A DNA stretch of 64,000 nt, taken from Bacteroidota bacterium (GTDB lineage Bacteria > Bacteroidota > Bacteroidia > Bacteroidales > UBA4417). The stretch covers positions 1 to 64,000 of the forward strand of contig JAKLFM010000005.1 of NCBI GenBank assembly GCA_022711175.1. Direction: 5' to 3'. Both the position numbers and the translations under genes were made by a program. Each line of letters starts with the position of its first letter. The first letter of the stretch is position 1. The notes beneath the pieces are model-generated. The model searched no databases and was not told the DNA's origin. It was given only the letters and a program-made list of their open reading frames with translations. Below are positions 28,943-38,323 of the stretch, one piece after another.

Positions 28943-30070
28943 TCAGCCCTGGGCAAGCATAACGGGCATAACGAGCATAAGAATATCTTCATCCTTATTT
29001 TCGTTATTTACCGGTAGTATGATACCAGCCCTGGTTGGTCCGGCAAGGTTAAAACAGATTTCATCGGTTTCGAGGTTAGTGACCATGTCGAGCAGGAACT
29101 TTGAATTGAACCCGATTTCCATATCTTCGCCTTCGTAAGTGCAGTTAAGCCTTTCGGAACCTTCGTTTGAGTAATCAATGTCCTCAGCAGTCATCTGCAG
29201 TTCCTGTCCGCTGATTCTGAGCCTGATCTGGTGTGTACTTTGGTTGGCAAATGGCGAAAGACGTTTCACTGAGTTAATGAAAATCTGCCGGTCAACGGTC
29301 AGGCGGTTTTGGTTATCGCGCGGAATCACGGCTTCGTATGCCGGGTAACGTCCTTCAATAAGGCGGCAGTATAGTTTTACATTCTGCAAACTGAAGGCGG
29401 CATTGGTTATATTATATTCAACCGAAACAATAGTGTCATCAGCAATCAGCAGGTTCTTCAGAACATTCAACGGCTTGCGGGGCACAATGAAACTCGTTGA
29501 TTCTTCGGCTTTTGCATCGGTACGGCGATACCTCACCAGTTTGTGGGCATCGGTTGCAACAAACGTGAGATAATCGGGAGTGAGCTCGAAGAAAACTCCG
29601 CCCATAGCCGGACGCAGTTCATCGTTGCCGGTTGCAAATACAGTTTTATTGATGCCTGATGCCAGCAAACCCGATGATATTTCGATTTTTGCTGTGTCGG
29701 CAAGCTGCGGCAATTTGGGATAATCTTCGGCATTGTGACCAGTAAGATGATATTTGCCATCACTCGAAGTGATTTCAACAGCAAGAGAGTTCAGGTCAAT
29801 ACTGAAAGTGAGGGGAACATCGGGCAGGTATTTAAGGAAGTCGAGCAGAAGCTTTGCAGGAATAGTAATGGCTCCTGGTTCCTCAAGCATGCTGGGTTCC
29901 AGGGTTATCACCATTGTTGTTTCGAGGTCGGTGGCAGTAATGTTGAGAACCGTATCGGTGAGTTCGAACATGAAGTCATCGAGAATGGGTAGTGTATTGC
30001 TGCTGTTCAAAACGCCACTAAGCGACTGAAGTCTCCTCAATAAGGTCTGGCTATTGATAATAAATTTCAT
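28943..30070 (-). CDS. dnaN: DNA polymerase III beta subunit (sliding clamp)
   Basis: This 375-aa protein is the ring-shaped clamp that tethers DNA polymerase III to DNA. Three beta-clamp domains of about 120 residues can be followed, with conserved segments NTLPILDDF (domain 1), NDELRPAMGGVFFE (domain 2) and the C-terminal LVMPVMLAQG, equivalent to the family end (MPMRL). The length is typical. It is not beside dnaA or recF here; it follows plsY on the same strand after a 270-bp gap containing a small tandem repeat. Confidence 0.97.
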   Translation of the reverse strand: MKFIINSQTLLRRLQSLSGVLNSSNTLPILDDFMFELTDTVLNITATDLETTMVITLEPSMLEEPGAITIPAKLLLDFLKYLPDVPLTFSIDLNSLAVEITSSDGKYHLTGHNAEDYPKLPQLADTAKIEISSGLLASGINKTVFATGNDELRPAMGGVFFELTPDYLTFVATDAHKLVRYRRTDAKAEESTSFIVPRKPLNVLKNLLIADDTIVSVEYNITNAAFSLQNVKLYCRLIEGRYPAYEAVIPRDNQNRLTVDRQIFINSVKRLSPFANQSTHQIRLRISGQELQMTAEDIDYSNEGSERLNCTYEGEDMEIGFNSKFLLDMVTNLETDEICFNLAGPTRAGIILPVNNENKDEDILMLVMPVMLAQG

Positions 30071-30281
30071 AACCTATTTATTTTCAGTTAATTAAATCAA
30101 TCTGAGTTACACAGGTAAAAGTATGAATCTTAAATGAGAAATAAAACAGCGAAAGAACGATTTTTCAACAGGTTAATGAACAAAGGTTTGGGATTGGCAA
30201 AAGGGTGAATGGTTATTAGGAAAACAGAGGGATAAAGATTCGGGAAATTTTGTAATCGTCAGATAAGTAAATATGATTGAT

Positions 30282-30309
30282 GTGCCGGGTGCCGGGTGCC
30301 GGGTGTCGA
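30282..30309 (+). repeat. Short tandem repeat GTGCCGG
   Basis: Three exact copies of the heptamer GTGCCGG (30282-30302) are followed by a degenerate fourth, GTGTCGA. The repeat lies in the gap between plsY and dnaN. Confidence 0.85.
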
Positions 30310-30340
30310 GTTACATGTGTCACGTCTTGCAAGAGCATTC

Positions 30341-30970
30341 CTACTTCCGTAATTTCAGCTTCTTTTCCTCGCCTCTGATCAACCTTCGGATGTTCTTATG
30401 GTGGGTAATGGGTATAAAAACAGCAATCATAATGGACAATATGATGAGCGCCACCGACTTTTCATGAAAAAGAAAGACTGTAATAAATGGAAAGAGTATT
30501 GCACTGGTGATTGAAGCCAGTGAGACGAAGCCCGAAATGGCAAATACGGTAAAAAACCAAACCAGTACTACCCAGAAAGCCTTTGGAAACAGGGCAATGA
30601 CCACTCCGACCAGCGTAGCGACACCTTTCCCACCCCTGAAACCGGTAAAAACCGGAAAAACATGTCCTGATACAGCCAACACACCCAAAACTATCTGGTA
30701 ATGAACCAGTTGATTGTCATTATAGATACCGGCAGCAAACAGCGGAGCAAGTGCCACAGCACCCCAGCCTTTCAATGCATCGAGCAGCAGGACGATAATC
30801 CCGGCTTTGATTCCCAGTACACGTATCGTATTGGTAGCTCCGGCGTTATGACTTCCCTCGTTGCGCACATCCACACTGTAAAATGCCCTCCCTACCCACA
30901 CTGAAGAGGAAAAAGAACCAAGGAGGTAAGCGATGATGGCACCGGCGAAAATTGGTAGGTAACTGATCAT
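30341..30970 (-). CDS. plsY: Glycerol-3-phosphate acyltransferase PlsY
   Basis: This 209-aa polytopic protein transfers an acyl group from acyl-phosphate to glycerol-3-phosphate, the first step of phospholipid synthesis. The family motifs GSFSSSVWVGR, SHNAGATNTIRVLG and FRGGKGVAT are present in order among about five to six membrane segments. I chose ATG 30970; a TTG five codons earlier is less likely. It closes the leftward series that contains prmA and the 1498-aa gene. Confidence 0.95.
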   Translation of the reverse strand: MISYLPIFAGAIIAYLLGSFSSSVWVGRAFYSVDVRNEGSHNAGATNTIRVLGIKAGIIVLLLDALKGWGAVALAPLFAAGIYNDNQLVHYQIVLGVLAVSGHVFPVFTGFRGGKGVATLVGVVIALFPKAFWVVLVWFFTVFAISGFVSLASITSAILFPFITVFLFHEKSVALIILSIMIAVFIPITHHKNIRRLIRGEEKKLKLRK

Positions 30971-31019
30971 ATTAATGTTTGGCAATCCTAAACGGTTATA
31001 AGATTATTGGAAATGGCTA

Positions 31020-34000
31020 TCACTCCCCGAACGCCTGCTTCATCTTCCTGAGGAACGATGCTTTCTTTTCGTTATTCGATACGATGTACTGGTAGCTCCG
31101 TAATCCGCCACCTGATTTGATGGTACGATCCTTCTCGCTAAGACCTACAAGCTTTTCATTGAAATCCTTATTCGACGAAATGGCCTGCATCACCCCGTTT
31201 GCATAACTGAAATAGTACCAGTGTTTGTCCTCAAGCTCAAAGTAGAATGTGAACTGGTCGCCGGTGCGACGTTTACCAATTTCGAGGTACGAATTCACAT
31301 AACGGTTTAGCATCTCCTTACCAATGCTCATAATACCAACCGGTTCCTTGCTCACAAATGAACGCAACTCAGGATTCCAGGTGAGTTTCATTTCGGCCAG
31401 CATAAGCGTGTGGTTGAGTTCTTCAGGAAACCTCCTGAACTGCCCAAAAGTGCTCAATTCCGACAGTAGTTTTTCAGCGGTCGTAGTATCAAGGAATTCA
31501 GCCAGAGGATAGTTAAACGAAGGCTGCGAAACATCTATTCCTTTCAGGTCGGTAACCTTCAGATCGGTGGCAAACACTTTGAGCGCTTCTTCGGAGAACA
31601 GGAAATCAAATGCGGTGGTAACCCGGAAATCAGCCGAATCGGGAATCATATAGTAATTGGCGCTCCCTGCCGACTTCATAGTGAGCCTTCCCATGTCGTT
31701 TACCATGTTCAGTTTGCCGCTGCCACTTAGTATGCATTGCGATGTATTGAAAGCAAGTGTATTTCCGGGTTTGGACGGATACTGGAACTTTTCCTTAGGT
31801 GCGATTTTATATCCTCCCCTCAGTGTATCGTACATTATAAAACCTGTAGCAGCTATAATATCCTGGTCATTAATATTTTCGGGCTTCACAAAAAACGCCG
31901 GCAGCAAGCCCTGTTTTGTGGTTGAATAGAGAATAGACGTTCTGAGGTTACCGTTGCCCCTGTTTTCCATATCGCTGGTAACCGGTATCATTATGTTTCG
32001 CGGATCAAGGCGGGCATTAAGTTTAATCCATTCGTGGCCTATTGCTTCACAGTCGTGCACCAGGTTGAAGGTTCCCTGGAAACGCAGCATCTCGTCAGCG
32101 GCATTAATCTCAATATCGCCTTCAAAACCAAAATGGTCACTTAGTTTGAACTGGTCTGCTTCACTTACAGTTGTCAGCGCATAGGTTTGTTTGTTTTCAT
32201 CAACGCCGATCTTGTTCATCTGGAGCGTCTGTATCTCGCCATCACCAGGTTTATAATCATAGAGTCCTTTACCGCCGAAGTGCGTCCTCGAGCTGATCAT
32301 TACATCGGCATTGTACAATTCGTGAAACCGGGTGTTGGTATTCGCGATGATGGATGTACCTTTCAGTTCATGCATAAGACCGTCCCTGCCAATAGTCACC
32401 TCACCGTTAACCGGGAAAATAGCTGCATCGGCCACTCTTATTATCCTTGCATCCAGTACTTTAAGAACATTTTCATTGAGGTCGTAATTTGCCCGCATGG
32501 CGAAGAACCCTAACGAATCCTGCTGAGGGTCGCTCGAGATGAAGCGGTTCTCTTTTTCAGGAATCTTTAAGAGTTGCTCCTTGTTCATGCGTTGGTATGC
32601 CTCTTCGGTAAAGGTGGTTTTTGCCTGCAACTGCAATGTTTTCTTATCCATCATCCAGTCAAAAGCATCCACGAGGCTGATATACCGGTTAACCGGGAAT
32701 TCCATTTTCGATCCCTTGCCCGAAGCGGTGAAATGTCCAAGTCGCGTGTTGAAATCAACTTCGCTGCGATAAACATGCACACTTAACACTGTTGATTTAT
32801 GATCAGGTGTGAACAAAGTGAAGTCCGAGATTTCAGAAGTAAAATCATTGGTTCCGAAATCGAACGAATTTGAACTCACCAGGGCATCTTCAAAGGTCAT
32901 ATTGCCGCGGCCTTTCAACGCAGCAGGTGTGAGTTCGAGTGCCCCGCTCAGTTTCGCATGGTTGTGAAAAAGGTTAATGCTGTCGCCAGGCAGGTTGCTT
33001 ACGGTCATAACATCTTTGCCCGGTAACCATTTCACTTTTGATTCGTTAATGGCAACTTCGGGATAGTCGGCAGCGGCGGCAGTTTCTTTGAGATTGAAGT
33101 TTTTGAGCGTTGCGGTGGTGGAATCGGGAGTAAAGAGAAAGTCTTTTGAAACAGCTTTCGAGGCAAGGTAATTTAGCTTGCCTGATCCGCGAAGCCCGTT
33201 ATTGCTGAGTTTAAGCGTATCGCTGTACATACCGGAACCTGCGTACACCGGCAGGCCTCCTTCCGGAAGCTTTTTGATAAACCCGAGCGAGTAATCCTTT
33301 TGCACCCACAGAGGTTCATCAATAACCGGGAACATGCTTCCGGTATTGAGGTGCCCCTGGAATTTGAGGTTAACTGTGGGCAGGTGATTCAGGCTGTCCA
33401 TTATGTAAGGATCAACGCTGTAATAAAAGTTATCGCGCTTGTAAACCCCGTTCACAATACTTCTCTTATCGAAAAACACATACGAAATGTCTTTACTCTC
33501 GAATATCGGGTAATTTTTCAGCGATTTACTGCCCGATTTATTCGCCGGATCATCAATCTGCAGTTCGCCACTCATATCCGAAACTACGTTTTTTACCCTG
33601 ATTAAAGGCCTGTAGCCGTTTATATCAGGTTGCCAGGCGTAAACATACATCGCCATCGAATCAATGTTGGGCAGGTTCATGCGGAACTTGCTGTAGTCGA
33701 ATGTTGATTCGTTGGAATAGAACTCGAAGAAACCGGCATGAACACGTCCGGTAAAGGAGAAATCACGGTTTTTCTTCATTATAATCCTGCCGTCGCGCGG
33801 CACAACAAACACGTACTGCGAATCGCTGAGCATTACCTGCTGAACCCCGTATAGGGTGAGATTCAGGGACTTAAGATCGAGAATCGCATTGCTGCCCTTT
33901 TCAACTGTTGAGTAGAATTGTATGATGTCGTAATCTTTAAACCCGCCACGGGCAGCGAGAAATTCATTAAGCCTTGGTTTTACTTTAACAAAATCATTAT

Positions 34001-35516
34001 CAAAATCGTAGATGATAAAACCGGCGTTTGCTAGCCTTATCAGCTGCACCCTTACCTGTTCAAGCGGCATTTTTATGTATTCGGCATATTCGTCGGCATA
34101 AAACCGGTCAATTCCATGTTTCCGCACATAGGTAGAGACAAGGTTAGCAGGATTAACTTCATCCATTCCCTGCATCCGGTCGTAGCGGTATCGCGAAAAA
34201 TAGTCGGCAGACTCAAACAACGCATCACTTTTATCCCTGGGACCCCTTACAGCTTCAAGGCTGAGTATGTCATCGTTCATTCTCCAGTAGATCGCTTCGG
34301 GATACATGTCAACCAGGTGATAGCTGTTGAAAAAAGGGCTTTGTTGCAACCCTTCTTCAAGCCGTGTAAAAGCAAACTCGTTGGTTGATTTATTGTACCT
34401 CACCTGCAAACCGGGATGATAGATTGAGTCGTTACCGATATAAATAGTGGTATTGGAACGTGCTGCAACGAATCGGTCGGGCCTGATAACAAACTCATTG
34501 GAGCTGAGTTCGATAAACGGCAGATTATTTCTTTTTACATGAATTATGGCTGTTGATTGGTTTATCCCTGTTCCCAGCATGCGCGCACCTTCGATGGCGA
34601 AACTACCTTCATAATCAATATTGTTGAAAAGGTTGTGAATGAAAAGATCGCCGCTGTATGCCGAAAATCGCGGATACGTTGCCCTGTCGGGATCTACATC
34701 GGTAATCACACGTTCCTCGAAATGTCCGGCAAGGGCATTTCCGAAATAACCTTTATGAACAAAAGCCACTGTGTCAGCCGTATAAGAGGTAAGTCTCATG
34801 TTTATCCGGTACGAGGAAAGCGTTACAAAGACGCTGTCGCGTTTGAGGCCTACCCTATCCCAGAATACTTTTCCGCCGGTTCCCGTCCATTGCTGTGTTA
34901 AAGGAAAGTACAAGCCTTTGGAACCGTATATGCCGGTGCTGTCGCCACGCCCGATACAGGCAAGGGTAACTGAGGAAAACCTGAATACCGGAACCGTATC
35001 AAAGGCGAATTCGAACTCGCCGTTTCGGGCGTACCAGGCTTCGGTTTTTGTTTGGAAGAATGCCCTTTCGGCCAACAGCAGATTAGTCTGTGAGAAGTAG
35101 GTACTTAGTTTCTGTGCACTGTTTTTTCCTTCGAGACAATAATTTATGCTGAAATAGTGCGTATCAAAAGCCTTTGCGGGCATATTGCGACGGACCATCA
35201 GCGCAATGCTTCGCAGATAACCAATGAAGTGCGGCGACACTTTGAGTTTCTGTTCTGCCATGCCGTTGCACACAGCCATGGCCTGCTTCTTCTGAACGGG
35301 AGTGAGCAGATTGGCAGTCCACTGATAAGTAAAATCCGACAGTACTTCGCGGGCTTCTTTGGCATCGTTGTCACCCACATTCTTAAAAAACTCGGTAAGG
35401 TCAGCAATGAAAAGAGTTGAGTCGGCTGAGAATGGTTGCTTTGCATCCTGCTGAGCAAAGATTACTTCGGAAACCAGCAACAGAATTAACAATCCGATCA
35501 ACCGATAAGGTTTCAT
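31020..35516 (-). CDS. Very large secreted protein of unknown function
   Basis: This 1498-aa protein is the largest in the window and I cannot assign a function. It has a clear signal peptide (residues 1-22, ending IFAQ). A helical N-terminal domain (~25-160) is followed by hundreds of residues with the alternating pattern of beta-strands, punctuated by phrases such as GNDSIYHPGLQVRYN and DFSFTGRVHAGFFEFY that recall stacked OstA/LptA- or AsmA-like repeats. Around residues 450-540 lies a compact helical segment (MPLEQVRVQLIRLANAGFII region) resembling a winged helix, odd for an exported protein. There is no membrane barrel-type final phenylalanine. It starts 2 bp after prmA, so translation is probably coupled. 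I infer an envelope role. Confidence 0.85.
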   Translation of the reverse strand: MKPYRLIGLLILLLVSEVIFAQQDAKQPFSADSTLFIADLTEFFKNVGDNDAKEAREVLSDFTYQWTANLLTPVQKKQAMAVCNGMAEQKLKVSPHFIGYLRSIALMVRRNMPAKAFDTHYFSINYCLEGKNSAQKLSTYFSQTNLLLAERAFFQTKTEAWYARNGEFEFAFDTVPVFRFSSVTLACIGRGDSTGIYGSKGLYFPLTQQWTGTGGKVFWDRVGLKRDSVFVTLSSYRINMRLTSYTADTVAFVHKGYFGNALAGHFEERVITDVDPDRATYPRFSAYSGDLFIHNLFNNIDYEGSFAIEGARMLGTGINQSTAIIHVKRNNLPFIELSSNEFVIRPDRFVAARSNTTIYIGNDSIYHPGLQVRYNKSTNEFAFTRLEEGLQQSPFFNSYHLVDMYPEAIYWRMNDDILSLEAVRGPRDKSDALFESADYFSRYRYDRMQGMDEVNPANLVSTYVRKHGIDRFYADEYAEYIKMPLEQVRVQLIRLANAGFIIYDFDNDFVKVKPRLNEFLAARGGFKDYDIIQFYSTVEKGSNAILDLKSLNLTLYGVQQVMLSDSQYVFVVPRDGRIIMKKNRDFSFTGRVHAGFFEFYSNESTFDYSKFRMNLPNIDSMAMYVYAWQPDINGYRPLIRVKNVVSDMSGELQIDDPANKSGSKSLKNYPIFESKDISYVFFDKRSIVNGVYKRDNFYYSVDPYIMDSLNHLPTVNLKFQGHLNTGSMFPVIDEPLWVQKDYSLGFIKKLPEGGLPVYAGSGMYSDTLKLSNNGLRGSGKLNYLASKAVSKDFLFTPDSTTATLKNFNLKETAAAADYPEVAINESKVKWLPGKDVMTVSNLPGDSINLFHNHAKLSGALELTPAALKGRGNMTFEDALVSSNSFDFGTNDFTSEISDFTLFTPDHKSTVLSVHVYRSEVDFNTRLGHFTASGKGSKMEFPVNRYISLVDAFDWMMDKKTLQLQAKTTFTEEAYQRMNKEQLLKIPEKENRFISSDPQQDSLGFFAMRANYDLNENVLKVLDARIIRVADAAIFPVNGEVTIGRDGLMHELKGTSIIANTNTRFHELYNADVMISSRTHFGGKGLYDYKPGDGEIQTLQMNKIGVDENKQTYALTTVSEADQFKLSDHFGFEGDIEINAADEMLRFQGTFNLVHDCEAIGHEWIKLNARLDPRNIMIPVTSDMENRGNGNLRTSILYSTTKQGLLPAFFVKPENINDQDIIAATGFIMYDTLRGGYKIAPKEKFQYPSKPGNTLAFNTSQCILSGSGKLNMVNDMGRLTMKSAGSANYYMIPDSADFRVTTAFDFLFSEEALKVFATDLKVTDLKGIDVSQPSFNYPLAEFLDTTTAEKLLSELSTFGQFRRFPEELNHTLMLAEMKLTWNPELRSFVSKEPVGIMSIGKEMLNRYVNSYLEIGKRRTGDQFTFYFELEDKHWYYFSYANGVMQAISSNKDFNEKLVGLSEKDRTIKSGGGLRSYQYIVSNNEKKASFLRKMKQAFGE

Positions 35517-35518
35517 AC

Positions 35519-36361
35519 TTAGTTTCCTGATTTTTTTATGAACCTGGCTGCTACCCAGTTATTTTCTGCTTGATTGTCAAGCAATTCCAAACCCGATTTC
35601 GAGGCGCTGCCGATAATTGCAGGCAGGTCTTCGGTGTAAAAACCGCTCATGAACAGCAGTCCGCCCTCATTCAGACAAGATGAGTATGAACTGATATCGC
35701 GCTGGAGTATGTTCCTGTTGATATTGGCCATGATGATATCAAAATGCCGGCCATTGAGTAACCCGGCATCACCCAGATAAACGCTCACATCGCCTGTGTT
35801 ATTATGGGCCAGGTTTTTAATGGAATTGTTGTACGCCCATTCGTCGTTGTCAATTGCAGTTACCGGCGTGGCACCGAGTTTACGCGCGAGAATGGCAAGT
35901 GCCGCTGTTCCGCAGCCCATGTCAAGGAAACTTTTCCCTTTCAACACACTATCGAGCAAATACCTGAGCATGAGCCGTGTAGTTTCATGATGCGCAGTAC
36001 CAAACGACATTTCCGGTTCGATAACTACCTCCAGTGGAATATTGTCTGGTTTGCTGTGGAATGGTGAACGAATGATCAGCCTGTTGTCAATGATTACAGG
36101 GTCGTAATCGCTCTCCCAAACTGCGTTCCAGTTTCGGTCTCGTATCAGTTCCGATTCAAAGGAAGTATAATAGCGTGAAATTTCGCTTCCTGTTAGTTCC
36201 TTATCTGTGCTTTTGCCAAACCCGGCAGCCGGTATATAAGCTTTGAGTATTTGAGGTTCCTCAACAAAGCTTTCAAATCCTAATTCGGCGAGCATGGCAA
36301 TAAGCATATCGCCGGCCTGGGCCACATCGGCAAGCCTGAAACGCACTTCGTAGTAATCCAT
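35519..36361 (-). CDS. prmA: Ribosomal protein L11 methyltransferase
   Basis: This 280-aa enzyme uses S-adenosylmethionine to methylate ribosomal protein L11. The SAM-binding motif FLDMGCGTAALAILA lies about residues 155-170, and the substrate-site motif MANINRNIL follows at about 225; the N-terminal substrate-recognition domain is present. I chose ATG 36361 (MDYYEVRF) because the longer open frame overlaps tpiA. It sits 31 bp after tpiA and 2 bp before the 1498-aa gene. Confidence 0.95.
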   Translation of the reverse strand: MDYYEVRFRLADVAQAGDMLIAMLAELGFESFVEEPQILKAYIPAAGFGKSTDKELTGSEISRYYTSFESELIRDRNWNAVWESDYDPVIIDNRLIIRSPFHSKPDNIPLEVVIEPEMSFGTAHHETTRLMLRYLLDSVLKGKSFLDMGCGTAALAILARKLGATPVTAIDNDEWAYNNSIKNLAHNNTGDVSVYLGDAGLLNGRHFDIIMANINRNILQRDISSYSSCLNEGGLLFMSGFYTEDLPAIIGSASKSGLELLDNQAENNWVAARFIKKSGN

Positions 36362-36392
36362 TTCGATGTAAGCTTCCTGCAGGTATGAGAAT

Positions 36393-37157
36393 TTATTTCT
36401 TGAATGAGTTGAGGATGGTGACAAAATCCTCGGCTTTGAGCGAAGCGCCACCAATGAGGCCGCCATCCACGTCGGGTTGGGAGAACAATTCCGCTGCATT
36501 TTTGGCATTGCAACTTCCGCCATAAAGAATTACTGTTTCAGCCGCAACAGTTTCGCCATACTTATCGGCAACAAGGCCACGTATAAATGCGTGCATTTCC
36601 TGCGCCTGTGCAGGTGTAGCCGTAACACCGGTACCAATGGCCCAAACCGGTTCGTAGGCGATGATGATCTTACTGAAATCCTCTTTCGTAAGACTGAAGA
36701 GGGCCTCATTCACCTGGTTACGCACGACTTCGAAATGGTTCGATTTTTCGCGTTCGGCCAGAACCTCGCCACAGCAATAGATAGGTACAAGCTCATGTTT
36801 GAGTGCCAGGGCAACCTTGCTTTTTATGATGGTATCGGTTTCACCAAAATAGGTTCTGCGTTCTGAATGGCCCAGTATCACGTGGGTGATGCCCATGGAG
36901 CCGATCATGGCCGCTGAAACTTCGCCTGTATAGGCTCCTGATTCATGGTCGTTAACATTCTGCGCACCTACAAAGAAATCGTTTTCAACGCCGATATCGC
37001 TGGCCATTTCAAGGAAAGGCGATGGTGGGCAAATGATAACAGTTGTATCGCCTTTGCCACGCTCATTCATCAGGTCGGCTATTTCGTAGAGTAAATCTTC
37101 AGCTTCCTGAAAAGTGGTGTTCATTTTCCAGTTTCCGGCAACAATTTTGCTTCTCAT
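36393..37157 (-). CDS. tpiA: Triose-phosphate isomerase
   Basis: This 254-aa TIM-barrel enzyme interconverts dihydroxyacetone phosphate and glyceraldehyde-3-phosphate. The catalytic residues are visible: K11 in NWKMN, H97 in LGHSERR and E169 in [11 protein letters not shown]. The phosphate-binding loop YGGSCNAKN and GLIGGASL are intact. It is part of the leftward series between the permease gene and prmA. Confidence 0.98.
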   Translation of the reverse strand: MRSKIVAGNWKMNTTFQEAEDLLYEIADLMNERGKGDTTVIICPPSPFLEMASDIGVENDFFVGAQNVNDHESGAYTGEVSAAMIGSMGITHVILGHSERRTYFGETDTIIKSKVALALKHELVPIYCCGEVLAEREKSNHFEVVRNQVNEALFSLTKEDFSKIIIAYEPVWAIGTGVTATPAQAQEMHAFIRGLVADKYGETVAAETVILYGGSCNAKNAAELFSQPDVDGGLIGGASLKAEDFVTILNSFKK

Positions 37158-37209
37158 ATTAGTTGTATTTATTTAGATGATGTTACTTAATTGTTTATTA
37201 ATTAAATTT

Positions 37210-38292
37210 TTACCTGAATTCGAGCCTGGGATCGAGCAGGCCATATACAAGGTCAATCAGCAGGTTAATGATTACCAAAAATACGCTGATGAACAATACG
37301 GCACCAATCACAACGGGAAAATCGAATTTCTCGAGTGCATCCACAATCACCACGCCTATTCCTTTCCAATCGAACACATATTCAATGAATACCGCACCCG
37401 CCAGCAAAGATGCAAACCAACCCGAAACAGCAGTAACAACGGGATTCATTGCATTCTTCAACGCGTGATGCATTACGATTTTACGCATATTCAGTCCCTT
37501 AGCGCGGGCGGTACGGATATAATCCTGCTGCAAAACATCGAGCATCGAACTCCGGGTGAGCTCAACTATGATGGCCAGCGGGCGGATAGCAAGCGTTAAA
37601 GCGGGTAATACAAGGTTTTTGAGGTTAATGTATTCGCCACGGCCAAAATCATCAACACTGTACAGACTGCCGAACATGCTCAGCCCGGTATAATCGGCCA
37701 GCACGAAGGCAAACAGCCAGGCTATGAGGATGGCAGCAAAAAATGATGGAAGCGACATCCCGAGTACCGACAAAAAAAGAGCCAGTTTGTCGAACCAGGT
37801 ATCTTTAAATAATGCGCTGAAAATGCCAATGACAATACCGGCCAGGGTGGCAAAGGCCATGGCTACCGTGGCAAGAATGATTGTAGGCACAAATGCATCG
37901 GCAAGTATTTGGGCAACAGGCCTTTTGCTTTGAAAAGAGCGTCGCAGGTAGGGCGCTTTCAATACCAATTTGTGCGAAGCTCCTATGCTGAAGAGGCTAA
38001 AAGCTGAAGAATATTTTTCAGGGTCAAGGAAGAAATAACTGCCCGAATTCTTCACATTATGTATTGAAAAAGGAGATATATCATTCAGAAAACCAATATA
38101 TTGTGTGAATAAAGGCTTATCGCGTCCGAGGTCTTTGTTAATAGCATCCACCGAAGCCTGGTCGGCACGCTGACCAAGCATCATGCGTGCAGGATCGCCC
38201 GGCAACGTATTGAACAACACAAAGATAAGCGTCACAACACCCAGCATGACCAGGATTCCGTACAAGAGACGCTTAACCATGTATCGAAGCAT
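37210..38292 (-). CDS. DppB-like ABC transporter permease
   Basis: This 360-aa membrane protein matches the BPD_transp_1 permease of peptide/nickel ABC importers. It starts with the DppB-type MLRYMVKRLLYGI and RDKPLFTQYIGFL, has six membrane segments and the EAA loop DYIRTARAKGLNMRKIVMHHA that docks on the ATPase. An insertion of about 40 residues between helices 1 and 2 is periplasmic. No second permease, ATPase or binding protein is nearby, so its partners must be encoded elsewhere. Substrate unknown, possibly oligopeptides. Confidence 0.9.
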   Translation of the reverse strand: MLRYMVKRLLYGILVMLGVVTLIFVLFNTLPGDPARMMLGQRADQASVDAINKDLGRDKPLFTQYIGFLNDISPFSIHNVKNSGSYFFLDPEKYSSAFSLFSIGASHKLVLKAPYLRRSFQSKRPVAQILADAFVPTIILATVAMAFATLAGIVIGIFSALFKDTWFDKLALFLSVLGMSLPSFFAAILIAWLFAFVLADYTGLSMFGSLYSVDDFGRGEYINLKNLVLPALTLAIRPLAIIVELTRSSMLDVLQQDYIRTARAKGLNMRKIVMHHALKNAMNPVVTAVSGWFASLLAGAVFIEYVFDWKGIGVVIVDALEKFDFPVVIGAVLFISVFLVIINLLIDLVYGLLDPRLEFR

Positions 38293-38323
38293 ATTTCAGT
38301 GGTAATCAGGTTTGCCGATGCGA

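Noticed and set aside
30282-30309. Repeats between plsY and dnaN as a CRISPR-like array
   Set aside because: The copies are directly adjacent 7-mers without spacers.
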